Positions 37,374-45,145 of a stretch of 64,000 nucleotides of DNA are shown here, piece by piece (within the stretch, counting starts at the first letter, position 1; every line of letters starts with the position of its first letter). The notes beneath the pieces were generated by a model. The model was given only the letters and a program-made list of their open reading frames with translations. It was not told the DNA's origin and made no database searches. Source of the stretch: Streptomyces sp. GESEQ-35 (GTDB taxonomy: Bacteria; Actinomycetota; Actinomycetes; Streptomycetales; Streptomycetaceae); contig NZ_JAFFSX010000017.1 in NCBI RefSeq assembly GCF_017948485.1, positions 156,208 to 220,207 of the forward strand, given 5' to 3'. The position numbers and the translations under genes were made by a program.

Positions 37374-37614
37374 ACGTCTCCTGCCCACGACCCCGGCATC
37401 GGGCCACGTACCCGTCCCGCCGCCGCTGGCGGGCCTGGCCCCGGACGCGGTACCGGGCGTGGCGGCCCTGTCCTTGATCGACCACCTGCGGACGAGGGAG
37501 GCAGCCCATGCCTGAGCGTCTCCTGCCCACGACCCCGGCATCGGGCCACGTGCCCGTCCCGCCGCCGCTGGCGGGCCTGGCCCCGGACGCGGTGACGGGC
37601 GTGGCGGCCCTGTC
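37318..37614 (+). repeat. 142-bp tandem duplication of the trpD-like/trpA-like junction
   Basis: The segment holding the last codons of the trpD-like gene (ALSLIDRLRTRE..AHA-stop) and the first codons of the next gene (MPERLLPTTPASGH) occurs twice, with start codons at 37366 and 37508. The first copy leaves a 49-codon mini-ORF, 37366-37515, that begins like the TrpA-like protein and ends like the TrpD-like protein. A few substitutions distinguish the copies. Confidence 0.92.
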
Positions 37615-38584
37615 GTCGGCGTCCTGCCGGGCCGCAGCCGACGCCCCGGCCAGCCCCTCGTCCGGGCCGTCAGGACAGCCTCGCCGCGCCCGTCGGCCGA
37701 CAGCAGACGGGGGGCGCGTGAGCGCCGGCCGGGGGTCCGAGGGCGCGCACCCCCAAGTCCCCGCAGGCAGCGGCGGGTTCTTCGCGCACCGCCGCCCCGG
37801 CCGCCCGGGAATCGCCGTGTTCCTCAACGCAGGCGATCCTCCGTTGGAGACCCTGCCCGAGCTCGCCGCGATGCTCGACGACAGCGACATCGACTGTCTC
37901 GAACTGGCCGTGCCGTTCCCGGACTCCGTCACCGACGGCGCCGTGATCCGGCGCAGCGCCGACCGTGCGCTGTCCCGCGGGATCACCCTCGACGCCGTCC
38001 TGGACGCGGTGGCAGCCGTGCGCCCGTCCCTGCGCCGGCTGCGGATCGCCCTGCTCGCCGACTGGAGCCACACGGTCAAGGACCGGGACCTGGGCGACTT
38101 CGCCCACGCCGTCGCCGACGCCGGCTGCGACGGCCTGCTGCTGCACGGTCTGCCGCCGAGGCTGCGGGCCGCCCACTACGAGGCCGCCCACCTGGCCGGA
38201 CTGCCGCTGGTCACGACCTGTTATGCGGTCTCCGCCCCGGCGGTCGTGGCGGAGGCCGCCGAACACGCCTCCGCCTACCTCTATCTGGTCGCCCACTACG
38301 GCCGCAGCGGCACCGCCGCCGCCCCGGACCACGACCGGCTCGCCGCGACCCTCACCGCACTGCGCGCCACGACCCGCGTCCCGGTCGCCGTCGGATTCGG
38401 CGTCCGCACAGGGGCCGACATCGCCGCCATGGAGGAGCTGGGCGCTGACGCCGCCGTCGTCGGCAGCGCCGGCGTGGCCCGTATCGAGCGGGCCCTGGCC
38501 GAACGGCGCGACCCCGTACGGGAGTTCGCCTCCTTCGTCACGGAGCTGCGCCGCCCGGTCGTCCGCCACCTCACCATCGTATGA
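37508..38584 (+). CDS. TrpA-like (tryptophan synthase alpha) protein
   Basis: 358 residues from an ATG with GAGGGAGG 6 bp upstream. The first about 85 residues are Pro/Ala-rich and without family counterpart. The TrpA TIM barrel starts at about residue 98 ('GIAVFLNAGDPPLETLPELA'). The catalytic Glu and Asp positions are kept in 'ELAVPFPDSVTDGAVI', followed by 'RALSRGITL'. A GTG at 37718 with GGGGGG before it would give a 288-residue protein closer to the usual 265-270. No TrpB partner is present, so the retro-aldol (indole-releasing) chemistry is probably used on another indole-glycerol-phosphate-like compound. Confidence 0.82.
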   Translation: MPERLLPTTPASGHVPVPPPLAGLAPDAVTGVAALSSASCRAAADAPASPSSGPSGQPRRARRPTADGGRVSAGRGSEGAHPQVPAGSGGFFAHRRPGRPGIAVFLNAGDPPLETLPELAAMLDDSDIDCLELAVPFPDSVTDGAVIRRSADRALSRGITLDAVLDAVAAVRPSLRRLRIALLADWSHTVKDRDLGDFAHAVADAGCDGLLLHGLPPRLRAAHYEAAHLAGLPLVTTCYAVSAPAVVAEAAEHASAYLYLVAHYGRSGTAAAPDHDRLAATLTALRATTRVPVAVGFGVRTGADIAAMEELGADAAVVGSAGVARIERALAERRDPVREFASFVTELRRPVVRHLTIV

Positions 38585-38600
38585 AGGAAGGAAGCCACAC

Positions 38601-38975
38601 ATGATCGTGCGCAACATCGACAGCGTCCGCTGCGTCGACTGGGGCAACGGCCTCAGCCGCCGGTTCCTCACCGAGTCGGACGGCCTCGGCTATACCGTCA
38701 CCGACACGATCGTGCGGGCCGGCACCAAGTCGCGGCTGGAGTACCGCCGTCACCTGGAGGCCTGCTACTGCATCGCGGGAAGCGGCGAGATCGTCGACAT
38801 GAGCGGCGACTCCCATCCCATCGCCCCCGGCACGCTCTACGCCCTCGACCAGCACGACGCGCACTGGCTGATCGCCGGCCCGGACGAGGACCTGCGCCTG
38901 GTGTGCATGTTCACGCCGGCGCTGCGCGGCGACGAGCGTCACCACCTCGACTCGGACGGGTTCTCCCACTACTGA
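38601..38975 (+). CDS. Ectoine-synthase-like cupin, candidate cyclic-amidine former
   Basis: 124 residues from the ATG at 38601, with GAAGGAAG upstream. Similar to EctC over its whole length: 'MIVRNIDSV' start, 'HLEACYCIAGSGEI' and 'PIAPGTLYALDQHDAHWL', then 'DLRLVCMFTPALRG'. EctC closes N-acetyl-diaminobutyrate to the tetrahydropyrimidine ectoine, forming a cyclic amidine by loss of water. No ectA or ectB is near, so it is not for osmolyte synthesis. In this operon it would fit closing the bicyclic amidine of a pyrrolopyrrole unit. Stop and next start overlap by one base (TGATG). Confidence 0.88.
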   Translation: MIVRNIDSVRCVDWGNGLSRRFLTESDGLGYTVTDTIVRAGTKSRLEYRRHLEACYCIAGSGEIVDMSGDSHPIAPGTLYALDQHDAHWLIAGPDEDLRLVCMFTPALRGDERHHLDSDGFSHY

Positions 38976-40114
38976 TGATCACGTGGACCGAGGACCAGCG
39001 ACGGCTGCGCGAGGGTCTCGCGCCCCTGCTGGAGAAGCTCAGCGACGGACACGTCGAGCGGGACGCCGAGGCCGCGTTCCCGCGCGCGCAGTGGGACCTG
39101 CTGCGCGCGACGGGGATCCTGGGCCTGCCCTTCGAGGAGCGGTGGGGCGGGCTCGGCCAGGATCTGCTGACCACGATGTACGTCCTGGAAGGGCTGGGTC
39201 TGGGCTGCCGTGACGCGGGGCTGAACTTCTCCGTGTGCAGCCACCTGGTCAGCACCGGCGTCCCGTTGCAGCGTTTCGGTTCCGAGGAGTTGAAGGCCCG
39301 CTATCTGCCCGGGCTGTGCTCCGGCGAGCTGATCGGCGCCCATGCGATCAGCGAGCCCGACAGCGGTTCGGACGCGCTGGCGATGCGTACCCGGGCCGAG
39401 CGGGACGGCGACGACTACGTCCTCACCGGCGGCAAGGCCTTCGTCAGCAACGGCCCGGTCGCCGATGTGATCACCGTGTACGCCCGCACCAGCGACCGCC
39501 CCGGCCCGCTGAGCGTCACCGCGTTCCTCGTCGACCGTGACACGCCCGGTCTCACCGTGGGGCGGCCGGTGGCGAAGATGGGGCTGCGCACCTCCCCGCT
39601 GTGCGAGCTGTACTTCGACGAATGCCGGGTCCCGGCGACGCAGATCGTCGGCCGCAGGGGCGGCGGCTTCCTCGTCCTGGACCATGTGATGCGCTGGGAG
39701 ATCCTGTGCTCCTTCGTCATCAACGCGGGCGAGATGCGCGACCGGGTCGGGCGCTGCGCCGAGTACGCCCGTACCCGTACCCAGTTCGGGCAGCCGATCG
39801 GCTCCTTCCAGGCCGTGTCCCACAAGATCGTGGACATGGAGATCGGGGTGGAGACCGCCCGGCACTGGCTGTACTCGGCCGCGGCCAAGCTGGCCGCCGG
39901 CGAGAACGTCACCCGTGACATCGCGATCGCCAAGCTCGTCACCAGCGAGGCCAACGTCGCCTCGGCGCTCGCCGCGGTGCAGATCTTCGGAGGCAACGGC
40001 TACATGGCCGAGTACGGCATCGAGAAGGAACTGCGCAACTCGGTCGCCGGGACGATCTACTCCGGCACGTCCGAGATCCAGCGCAACCGCATCGCCTCGA
40101 TGCTCGGCCTGTGA
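38975..40114 (+). CDS. Acyl-CoA dehydrogenase-family oxidase, altered active site
   Basis: 379 residues, normal family length. 'AISEPDSGSDALAMRTRAERDG', 'GGKAFVSNGPVADVITVYART' and 'RTQFGQPIGSFQAV' are typical. At the C-terminus 'AGTIYSGTSEIQRNRIA' has Ser where the medium-chain enzymes carry the catalytic Glu (IYEGT). Such replacements occur in the class using a Glu elsewhere or in dehydrogenases acting on carrier-bound substrates. Probably oxidises the PCP-bound ring intermediate. It starts at the ATG overlapping the cupin stop. Confidence 0.85.
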   Translation: MITWTEDQRRLREGLAPLLEKLSDGHVERDAEAAFPRAQWDLLRATGILGLPFEERWGGLGQDLLTTMYVLEGLGLGCRDAGLNFSVCSHLVSTGVPLQRFGSEELKARYLPGLCSGELIGAHAISEPDSGSDALAMRTRAERDGDDYVLTGGKAFVSNGPVADVITVYARTSDRPGPLSVTAFLVDRDTPGLTVGRPVAKMGLRTSPLCELYFDECRVPATQIVGRRGGGFLVLDHVMRWEILCSFVINAGEMRDRVGRCAEYARTRTQFGQPIGSFQAVSHKIVDMEIGVETARHWLYSAAAKLAAGENVTRDIAIAKLVTSEANVASALAAVQIFGGNGYMAEYGIEKELRNSVAGTIYSGTSEIQRNRIASMLGL

Positions 40115-40142
40115 CCCCCCAAGGAAAGCGGACCACACCACC

Positions 40143-40802
40143 ATGACCGCCCTGGCAGCAACCGAGTTCATCGACCACCACAGCCCGGAGGTGCACGCCT
40201 TCGTCCACCGGACCCTGCCGCCGACCGCCACCACCCCCACCGAGCGGGCGGTGGCCCTGTACTACGCCGTACGGGACGGCATCCGCTACGAGGTCTACGG
40301 CGCCGACCTCACCCGCGAGGGCCTGCGTGCCAGTCAGGTCGTGCGCACCGGCGCCGGGATGTGCCTGCACAAGTCGGTGCTGTACACGGCCGCCCTGCGT
40401 TCCCTCGGCATCCCGGCCCGCCTGGTCCTGACCGACGTACGCAACCATCTCGCGTCCGAGCGGCTCAAGGAGCTGCTGGGCGGGGACGTGTTCCACCAGC
40501 ACGGGCTGACCGCACTGCGCCTCGACGGGCGTTGGGTGAGGGCGACCCCGGTGTTCAACAAGACCTTGTGCCGGCTGTACCGGATGGCCCCGCTGGAGTT
40601 CGACGGCACCGCCGACAGCGTCCACCACCCCTTCGACGTGCAGGGCCGGCGCCAGATGGAGTTCCTGCGCGAGCACGGCGAGTTCGACGACCTTCCCTAT
40701 GAGCGGGTGATCGGCGACCTGCGGACCGCTCACCCGCGGCTGTTCGACGCGGCGGGTGAGCGCTTCGCCGAGGGTTCCCTGGTACGCGAGGCGGCCGCCT
40801 AG
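40143..40802 (+). CDS. Transglutaminase-like thiol enzyme
   Basis: 219 residues. The papain/transglutaminase core has Cys in 'TGAGMCLHKSVLYTAALRS' (about residue 76) and His in 'VFHQHGLTALRLDGRWV'. The third residue, usually Asp in 'vDPT', reads 'ATPVFNK', so the Asp appears to be missing or moved. Enzymes of this fold can form amide bonds between carrier-bound partners (AdmF in andrimid synthesis). Here it may join the PCP-bound unit to the polyketide or to an amine. ATG with AAGGAAAG upstream; its stop overlaps the TrpF-like start. Confidence 0.78.
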   Translation: MTALAATEFIDHHSPEVHAFVHRTLPPTATTPTERAVALYYAVRDGIRYEVYGADLTREGLRASQVVRTGAGMCLHKSVLYTAALRSLGIPARLVLTDVRNHLASERLKELLGGDVFHQHGLTALRLDGRWVRATPVFNKTLCRLYRMAPLEFDGTADSVHHPFDVQGRRQMEFLREHGEFDDLPYERVIGDLRTAHPRLFDAAGERFAEGSLVREAAA

Positions 40803-41470
40803 TGCTGGTCAAGTTCTGCGGTGCCACGACCGCGGCCGAGGTGCGGGGCGTCGCCGACGCGGGCGCCGACCTGGTCGGGCTGTGGCACGGGGTTCCGGGC
40901 GGGCGCGCGGAGCTGTCCGTACGGCGGCTGGCCGGGCTGGCCGCCGAGGCGCGGGCCACGGGCCGGCTCGATGCCGTGCTGGTCACCTTCGGCTCCGACG
41001 CCGAGGCCCTGGCCCGGCTGACGGCCGGCGGCGGCCCGTCGTGGATCCAGCTGCACGGCTACCAGCCGCCCGCAACGGTCCGCGCCCTGCGCACACTGGT
41101 CCCCGACGGCGTACGCATCGTCAAAGTGCTGCACGTACAAGGCGGTTCCTGTGTGGAGGCGGGGCTGATCGGCGCCTACGAACGGGCCGGCACGGACTGT
41201 TTCCTGCTGGACGCGGTCACCGCCGAGGGGCGGATCGGCAGCACGGCGGAGAGCCTGGACGAGGCCACGGTGACCGCTCTGGCCGACCGTATAACCCGTC
41301 CCTTCCTCCTGGCGGGCGGATTGAGCGCGGACAACCGGGACCGGTTCGCCGACGCAGTCACCCATCCCCGTTTCCTCGGCATCGACGTGGACTCCGCCGC
41401 GCGCGGCGCGGACGGACTGCTCGCCCCGGCGAACGCGGCGGCGGTGGCCGGCGCCTGGAGGACGTCATGA
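40802..41470 (+). CDS. TrpF-like (phosphoribosylanthranilate isomerase) protein
   Basis: 222 residues, TIM barrel. The catalytic Cys is in 'LVKFCGATT' (residue 6) and the catalytic Asp in 'CFLLDAVTAEG' (about 135). The phosphate-binding end 'PFLLAGGLSADN' and 'GIDVDSAARG' are recognisable. In tryptophan synthesis it performs an Amadori rearrangement of a phosphoribosylamine; here the same step on a different aryl/heteroaryl ribosylamine is inferred. GTG start, overlapping the upstream TAG (TAGTG), and its own stop overlaps the TrpC-like ATG. Confidence 0.87.
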   Translation: MLVKFCGATTAAEVRGVADAGADLVGLWHGVPGGRAELSVRRLAGLAAEARATGRLDAVLVTFGSDAEALARLTAGGGPSWIQLHGYQPPATVRALRTLVPDGVRIVKVLHVQGGSCVEAGLIGAYERAGTDCFLLDAVTAEGRIGSTAESLDEATVTALADRITRPFLLAGGLSADNRDRFADAVTHPRFLGIDVDSAARGADGLLAPANAAAVAGAWRTS

Positions 41471-42159
41471 CGTTCGTTCAGGCACTGACGTCGGCCGCAC
41501 GTCCGGTGATCATGGAGGTCAAGCGGCGGGACGCCGACGGCACCGACCTCATGGGCGCGCGCACGGTCGCCGAGGTCGTCGCCGGGTACGAGGAGGCAGG
41601 GGCGCCGTGCGTCTCGGTGGTCACCGGCCGCTGGTTCGGCGGCAGCGAGGAGCTGCTGAGCGAGGTCGCCGCGTGCACCGGTCTGCCGTTGCTGCGCAAG
41701 GACTTCCTCACCTCACGCCGCCAGCTGGAGCGCAGCCGTGAACTCGGCGCCTCCGCAGTGCTGCTGACGGTGAAGGTACTGCCCGCCGACGTCCTGGCAA
41801 GGCTGGTGGACCATGCGCTCGACCTGGGCCTGACCCCGTTCGTCGAGGTCGCCGACGCGGCCGAGGTGGCCGCGGTGCCCCGGCCGTCCGCGTGCGTGAT
41901 CGCCGTCAACAACAAGGACATCGCCACCCGCGAGCGGCTCCCCGGCAACCTCGACCGCAGCGCCGCCCTGCTCCCCGCCGTGCTGAACACCGCCCCCCGC
42001 TGCACCGTCAGCGCAAGCGGCATCACCGACCCCACCGACGCGGCCCGACTGCTCGACGCAGGCTTCAACGGCCTGCTCATCGGCACCGGCCTACTGCGCG
42101 CAACGCACCCGACGCAGTGGTGCACGGCCCTGGACACGGCACGGGCCAGGTCGAGGTGA
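41467..42159 (+). CDS. TrpC-like (indole-3-glycerol-phosphate synthase) protein
   Basis: 230 residues, about 35 shorter than normal because the N-terminal helix is absent. Kept are the Glu and Lys of 'IMEVKRRDADG', the acid Lys of 'LLRKDFL', the base Glu of 'PFVEVADAAE' and Asn of 'IAVNNKDI'. The usual Glu of 'SESGI' is Ala ('CTVSASGITD'). A decarboxylative ring closure of an arylamino-deoxyribulose-phosphate is the family reaction; an altered acceptor is likely. Last gene of the nine-gene operon, followed by palindromic repeats. Confidence 0.86.
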   Translation: MTFVQALTSAARPVIMEVKRRDADGTDLMGARTVAEVVAGYEEAGAPCVSVVTGRWFGGSEELLSEVAACTGLPLLRKDFLTSRRQLERSRELGASAVLLTVKVLPADVLARLVDHALDLGLTPFVEVADAAEVAAVPRPSACVIAVNNKDIATRERLPGNLDRSAALLPAVLNTAPRCTVSASGITDPTDAARLLDAGFNGLLIGTGLLRATHPTQWCTALDTARARSR

Positions 42160-42162
42160 AGT

Positions 42163-42407
42163 CGGCAGCGCCCCCGAAGGGGCGCGGGACTGCACTGATA
42201 TGCGGCTCCGCCACGACCCGGGGGGGGCAGCGCCCCAAAGGGGCGCGGGGAACTGCGCGACCAGCCCCCACCGGCCCGCGGAAAACGAACCGGCGTGGGC
42301 GAGACCGGGGGCAGCGCCCCCGAAGGGGCGCGGGGCTGCATTGATTTGCGGCTCCGCCGCGTGGGCGCGACCAGCCCCCACCGGCCCGCGGCCAACGAAC
42401 CGCCTAT
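42163..42407 (+). repeat. Cluster of three palindromic intergenic repeats, copies E1-E3
   Basis: Three GCGCCCC-(N)AAGGGGCGC palindromes occur within 245 bp (near 42170, 42230 and 42316), with two full GCGCGACCAGCCCCCACCGG tails. They fill the whole space between the TrpC-like gene and the convergent membrane-protein gene; no gene is seen in 42160-42435. Probably transcription-ending. Confidence 0.88.
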
Positions 42408-42435
42408 CCAGCGGAGCGGACACGCTCGGAGTGGT

Positions 42436-43041
42436 TCAGGCGCGCCGGGCACGGCCAGTGACACGGCGGCCGCGGGCCGTGCGGCCCCACGGCTTGTACA
42501 CGGAGATCACGGCCGCAGCCGTGAGCAGGGCGAACAGCAACGGCACGCTCCACACCAGGAAGTCGGCGGGCCAGCCGGGCCGCGGCGGGACGCCGCCCGC
42601 CTCGGCGGTGTTCTCGGTGGCCTCGATGACGATCGGGTGGATGACGAACCAGGCGAAGATCGTCATGAAGAGGGTGATCACCCACTTGGCGATGATCCAC
42701 CAGTGCAGCAGCAGGCCCCAGGCCGTGCCGCAGGACAGCAGGATGCCGGAGATCGCGGCGGTGACGCTGAACACCGTGACGCTGGTGTCGTCGAAGACGT
42801 ACATCGCGTAGAAGACGCCCTTGGCGATCGCCGCGTCCTCGGTGGTGAACCCCATGACGGCCAGGACGGCCATGGATAGCGACAGCCCGACCCAGCCGAC
42901 GGACGTGACGACATGGATCGCGAGCGTCAACCTGCGGGCCCGGCGGCTGAGTTCGAACCTCTTCTTCTTCGCGGTCTTCCGGTTCGCGGTGTTCTCGTTC
43001 GCGGTGTTCTGGTTCCTGACGGCGCTCTGGGGAGCGGACAA
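42436..43041 (-). CDS. Four-helix integral membrane protein of unknown function
   Basis: About 201 residues if started at the TTG at 43041, which has GAAGGCGAGG upstream; other in-frame starts are possible, so the N-terminus is uncertain. The N-terminal tail is polar and repetitive (NQNTANENTANRKTAKKKR). Four hydrophobic helices follow, the first 'LAIHVVTSVGWVGLSLSMAV', the third 'HWWIIAKWVITLFMTIFAW'. The pattern resembles small DUF2269-like membrane proteins. No link to biosynthesis can be claimed. Divergent from the tailoring operon at 43.2 kb. Confidence 0.65.
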   Translation of the reverse strand: MSAPQSAVRNQNTANENTANRKTAKKKRFELSRRARRLTLAIHVVTSVGWVGLSLSMAVLAVMGFTTEDAAIAKGVFYAMYVFDDTSVTVFSVTAAISGILLSCGTAWGLLLHWWIIAKWVITLFMTIFAWFVIHPIVIEATENTAEAGGVPPRPGWPADFLVWSVPLLFALLTAAAVISVYKPWGRTARGRRVTGRARRA

Positions 43042-43125
43042 AACGCAGCCTCGCCTTCGTCCTGTGGGGGTGTCGACAGCGGATCCGATGGTTCCTTCCG
43101 CTGCTTGAGGCCTGGTGGAGACCGG

Positions 43126-43154
43126 TCGACCGGCTCTCCGGGCATCCTCCAGCG
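43126..43154 (+). promoter_or_regulatory. Candidate triple SARP box upstream of the 43.2-46.5 kb operon
   Basis: TCGACCG, TCCGGGC and TCCAGCG start at 43126, 43137 and 43148, an exact 11-bp period over three heptamers, ending 53 bp before the GTG start. Confidence 0.6.
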
Positions 43155-43207
43155 GCCCGCCGGACGCTGAGCACGACTTGGATGACCGACGAACTCGTGG
43201 AGCAGGC

Positions 43208-44068
43208 GTGACAGTTCTGGTGACAGGTGCAACAGGATCGGTCGGCCGGCATGTGGTCGAGCGGCTCGTGACCGCGAGCGTCCCGGTGCGGGCGCTGACG
43301 AGGAACCCGGCCACCGCCGGCCTGCCGGCGGGCGTCGACGTCCGCGAGGGCGACCTCACCAGCCCCGACACGCTGCGCGCGGCGCTGCACGGGGTGGAGC
43401 GGCTCTATCTCTTCCCGGTGCCGGAGACCGCCCGTGAGGTCGTCGCGGCAGCGAAGGAGGCCGGGGTGCGCCGTATCGTCGTGCTCTCGTCCTCCTCCGT
43501 CCTGGACGAGTCCGGCGACAACCACAGCGGCGAGCACCACCGTGCCGTGGAACGTGCCGTGGAGGAGTCCGGCCTCGACTGGACCTTCGTACGGCCCGAC
43601 GAGTTCGCCACCAACGTCCTGTGGAAGTGGGGCCACTCGATCCGCGCCGAGGGCGTGGTGCGTGCCCCGTACGGCAACGCCCCGCGCGTGCTGATCCACG
43701 AGGCGGACGTCGCGGCCGTCGCGGCGACCGCGCTGCTTCAGGACGGGCACACGGGCCGTGCGTACGTCCTCACCGGCCCCGAGGCGATCACCCAGGCCGA
43801 CCAGGTGCGGGCGATCGCCGGGGCGCTGGGGCGGGAGATCCCGTTCGTGGAGATCACTCCCGACGAGGCCCGCGAGCAGATGGGGCAGGCCATGCCCGCG
43901 CCGGTGGTGGAGATGGTCCTCGGCTATCTGGCCGACGCCGTCGTCAACCCGCCCGCGGTCCTGGACACCGTGGAGCGCGTCACCGGCGTACCCGCCCGGA
44001 CCTTCGCCCGGTGGGCCGCCGACCACGCCGGCGACTTCGCGTCCGTGCCCGAGGGGGCCGCCGTATGA
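43208..44068 (+). CDS. NmrA-like NAD(P)-binding oxidoreductase (first of three)
   Basis: 286 residues from a GTG with GGAG 5 bp upstream. The Rossmann motif 'VLVTGATGSVGRHVVERL' starts the protein. 'VVLSSSSVLDESGDN' is the strand ending near the active site, but no YxxxK is present, as in NmrA/TMR-like atypical SDRs. These proteins reduce quinones or carbonyls in aromatic polyketide pathways. The next gene starts within its stop (ATGA). Confidence 0.82.
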   Translation: MTVLVTGATGSVGRHVVERLVTASVPVRALTRNPATAGLPAGVDVREGDLTSPDTLRAALHGVERLYLFPVPETAREVVAAAKEAGVRRIVVLSSSSVLDESGDNHSGEHHRAVERAVEESGLDWTFVRPDEFATNVLWKWGHSIRAEGVVRAPYGNAPRVLIHEADVAAVAATALLQDGHTGRAYVLTGPEAITQADQVRAIAGALGREIPFVEITPDEAREQMGQAMPAPVVEMVLGYLADAVVNPPAVLDTVERVTGVPARTFARWAADHAGDFASVPEGAAV

Positions 44069-45102
44069 GCGTCGACGCCACCGCCGCGCTCACGGGTACG
44101 CGGGTCACGATGACGGGCAGCGGCGAGCCCGAGCAGCAGCTCGTCACCGGCCACGAGACGGTCCCGGCCGCGGGCCGCGGCAAGGTCGTGGTGCGGGTCG
44201 AGGCGGCGGGCGTGTCGTTCGCCGAGGTCCAGATGCTCCAGCATCTGCACCCCTTCCCGCCGCGCTTCCCCTTCGTGCCGGGCTACGACCTGGTGGGACG
44301 GATCACGGAGGTCGGCGAGGGCGTCACCGCCTGGCGGGTGGGCGACCGGGTCGCCGCCATGCCCCGCTACGGCGCCTGGCAGGAGTACGTGGAGACGCCG
44401 GCCAAGCACCTCGCCCCGGTGCCCGAGGACCTGGACGCCGCCGAGGCCGTCGCGCTGGTCGCCAACGGGGTGACCGCCTATCAGATGCTGGACCGGCTGA
44501 CCGGCCTGGCGCCCGGCGACACCGTGCTGGTGCACGGGGCGAGCGGCGGCGTGGGCACGGTGCTCGCCCGGCTCGCCGTCCACCGCGGGCTGCGCGTCAT
44601 CGGCACCGCGTCCCCGGCCAAGCACGAGACCGTCCGGGCGCTGGGCGCCGAGCCCCTCGACTACCGCACCCCCGACCTGCCGTCGGCGGTACGCGGGCTG
44701 GCGCCCGGGGGCGTGCAGGCGGTCTTCGACCACATCGGCGGCCGGGGCCTGGACGACAGCTGGGCGATGCTCGCCAGGGGCGGCACGCTGGTGTCGTTCG
44801 ACTCCTCCGTCGCCGGATACCGGCCGGGGCAGTGGTTCCGCCCGCACGTCCCGGCGCTGCTGCGCACCGCCCGCCGCTTCCTGGCCCGGCTGCTGGGGCT
44901 GACCGGCGGACGCCGGATGACGATGTACTACGTCAAGCCGGGCCCGGACTTCAACGCCGCCCTGGACGCCCTGTACGGACTGCTCGCCGAGGGTGTGCTG
45001 AAGCCGGAGATCGCGGGCCGCCACCAGTTGGACGGGGCCGCCGACGCGCTGCGGCAGCTGCTGGAGGGTCGCTCCGTCGGCAAGCACGTCCTCCTTCCCT
45101 GA
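44065..45102 (+). CDS. Zinc-independent medium-chain (quinone-type) reductase
   Basis: 345 residues. GroES-like N-domain with 'AAGVSFAEVQMLQ' and 'PFVPGYDLVGRITEVGEGV', then the NADPH site 'VLVHGASGGVGTVLARLAV' (about residue 155). The catalytic zinc ligands of alcohol dehydrogenases are absent, as in quinone oxidoreductases and enoyl reductases. Likely reduces a quinone or enone intermediate. ATG overlaps the upstream stop. Confidence 0.88.
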   Translation: MSVDATAALTGTRVTMTGSGEPEQQLVTGHETVPAAGRGKVVVRVEAAGVSFAEVQMLQHLHPFPPRFPFVPGYDLVGRITEVGEGVTAWRVGDRVAAMPRYGAWQEYVETPAKHLAPVPEDLDAAEAVALVANGVTAYQMLDRLTGLAPGDTVLVHGASGGVGTVLARLAVHRGLRVIGTASPAKHETVRALGAEPLDYRTPDLPSAVRGLAPGGVQAVFDHIGGRGLDDSWAMLARGGTLVSFDSSVAGYRPGQWFRPHVPALLRTARRFLARLLGLTGGRRMTMYYVKPGPDFNAALDALYGLLAEGVLKPEIAGRHQLDGAADALRQLLEGRSVGKHVLLP

Positions 45103-45145
45103 CCCGCGCGCCGCCGACTCTTTCGATCACACAAAGGAATTCACC

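Noticed and set aside
36201..42159. Reading the operon as a second copy of tryptophan biosynthesis
   Set aside because: TrpB, TrpE and TrpG are absent, active-site residues are changed, and it is mixed with A enzyme, PCP, cupin and transglutaminase-like genes.
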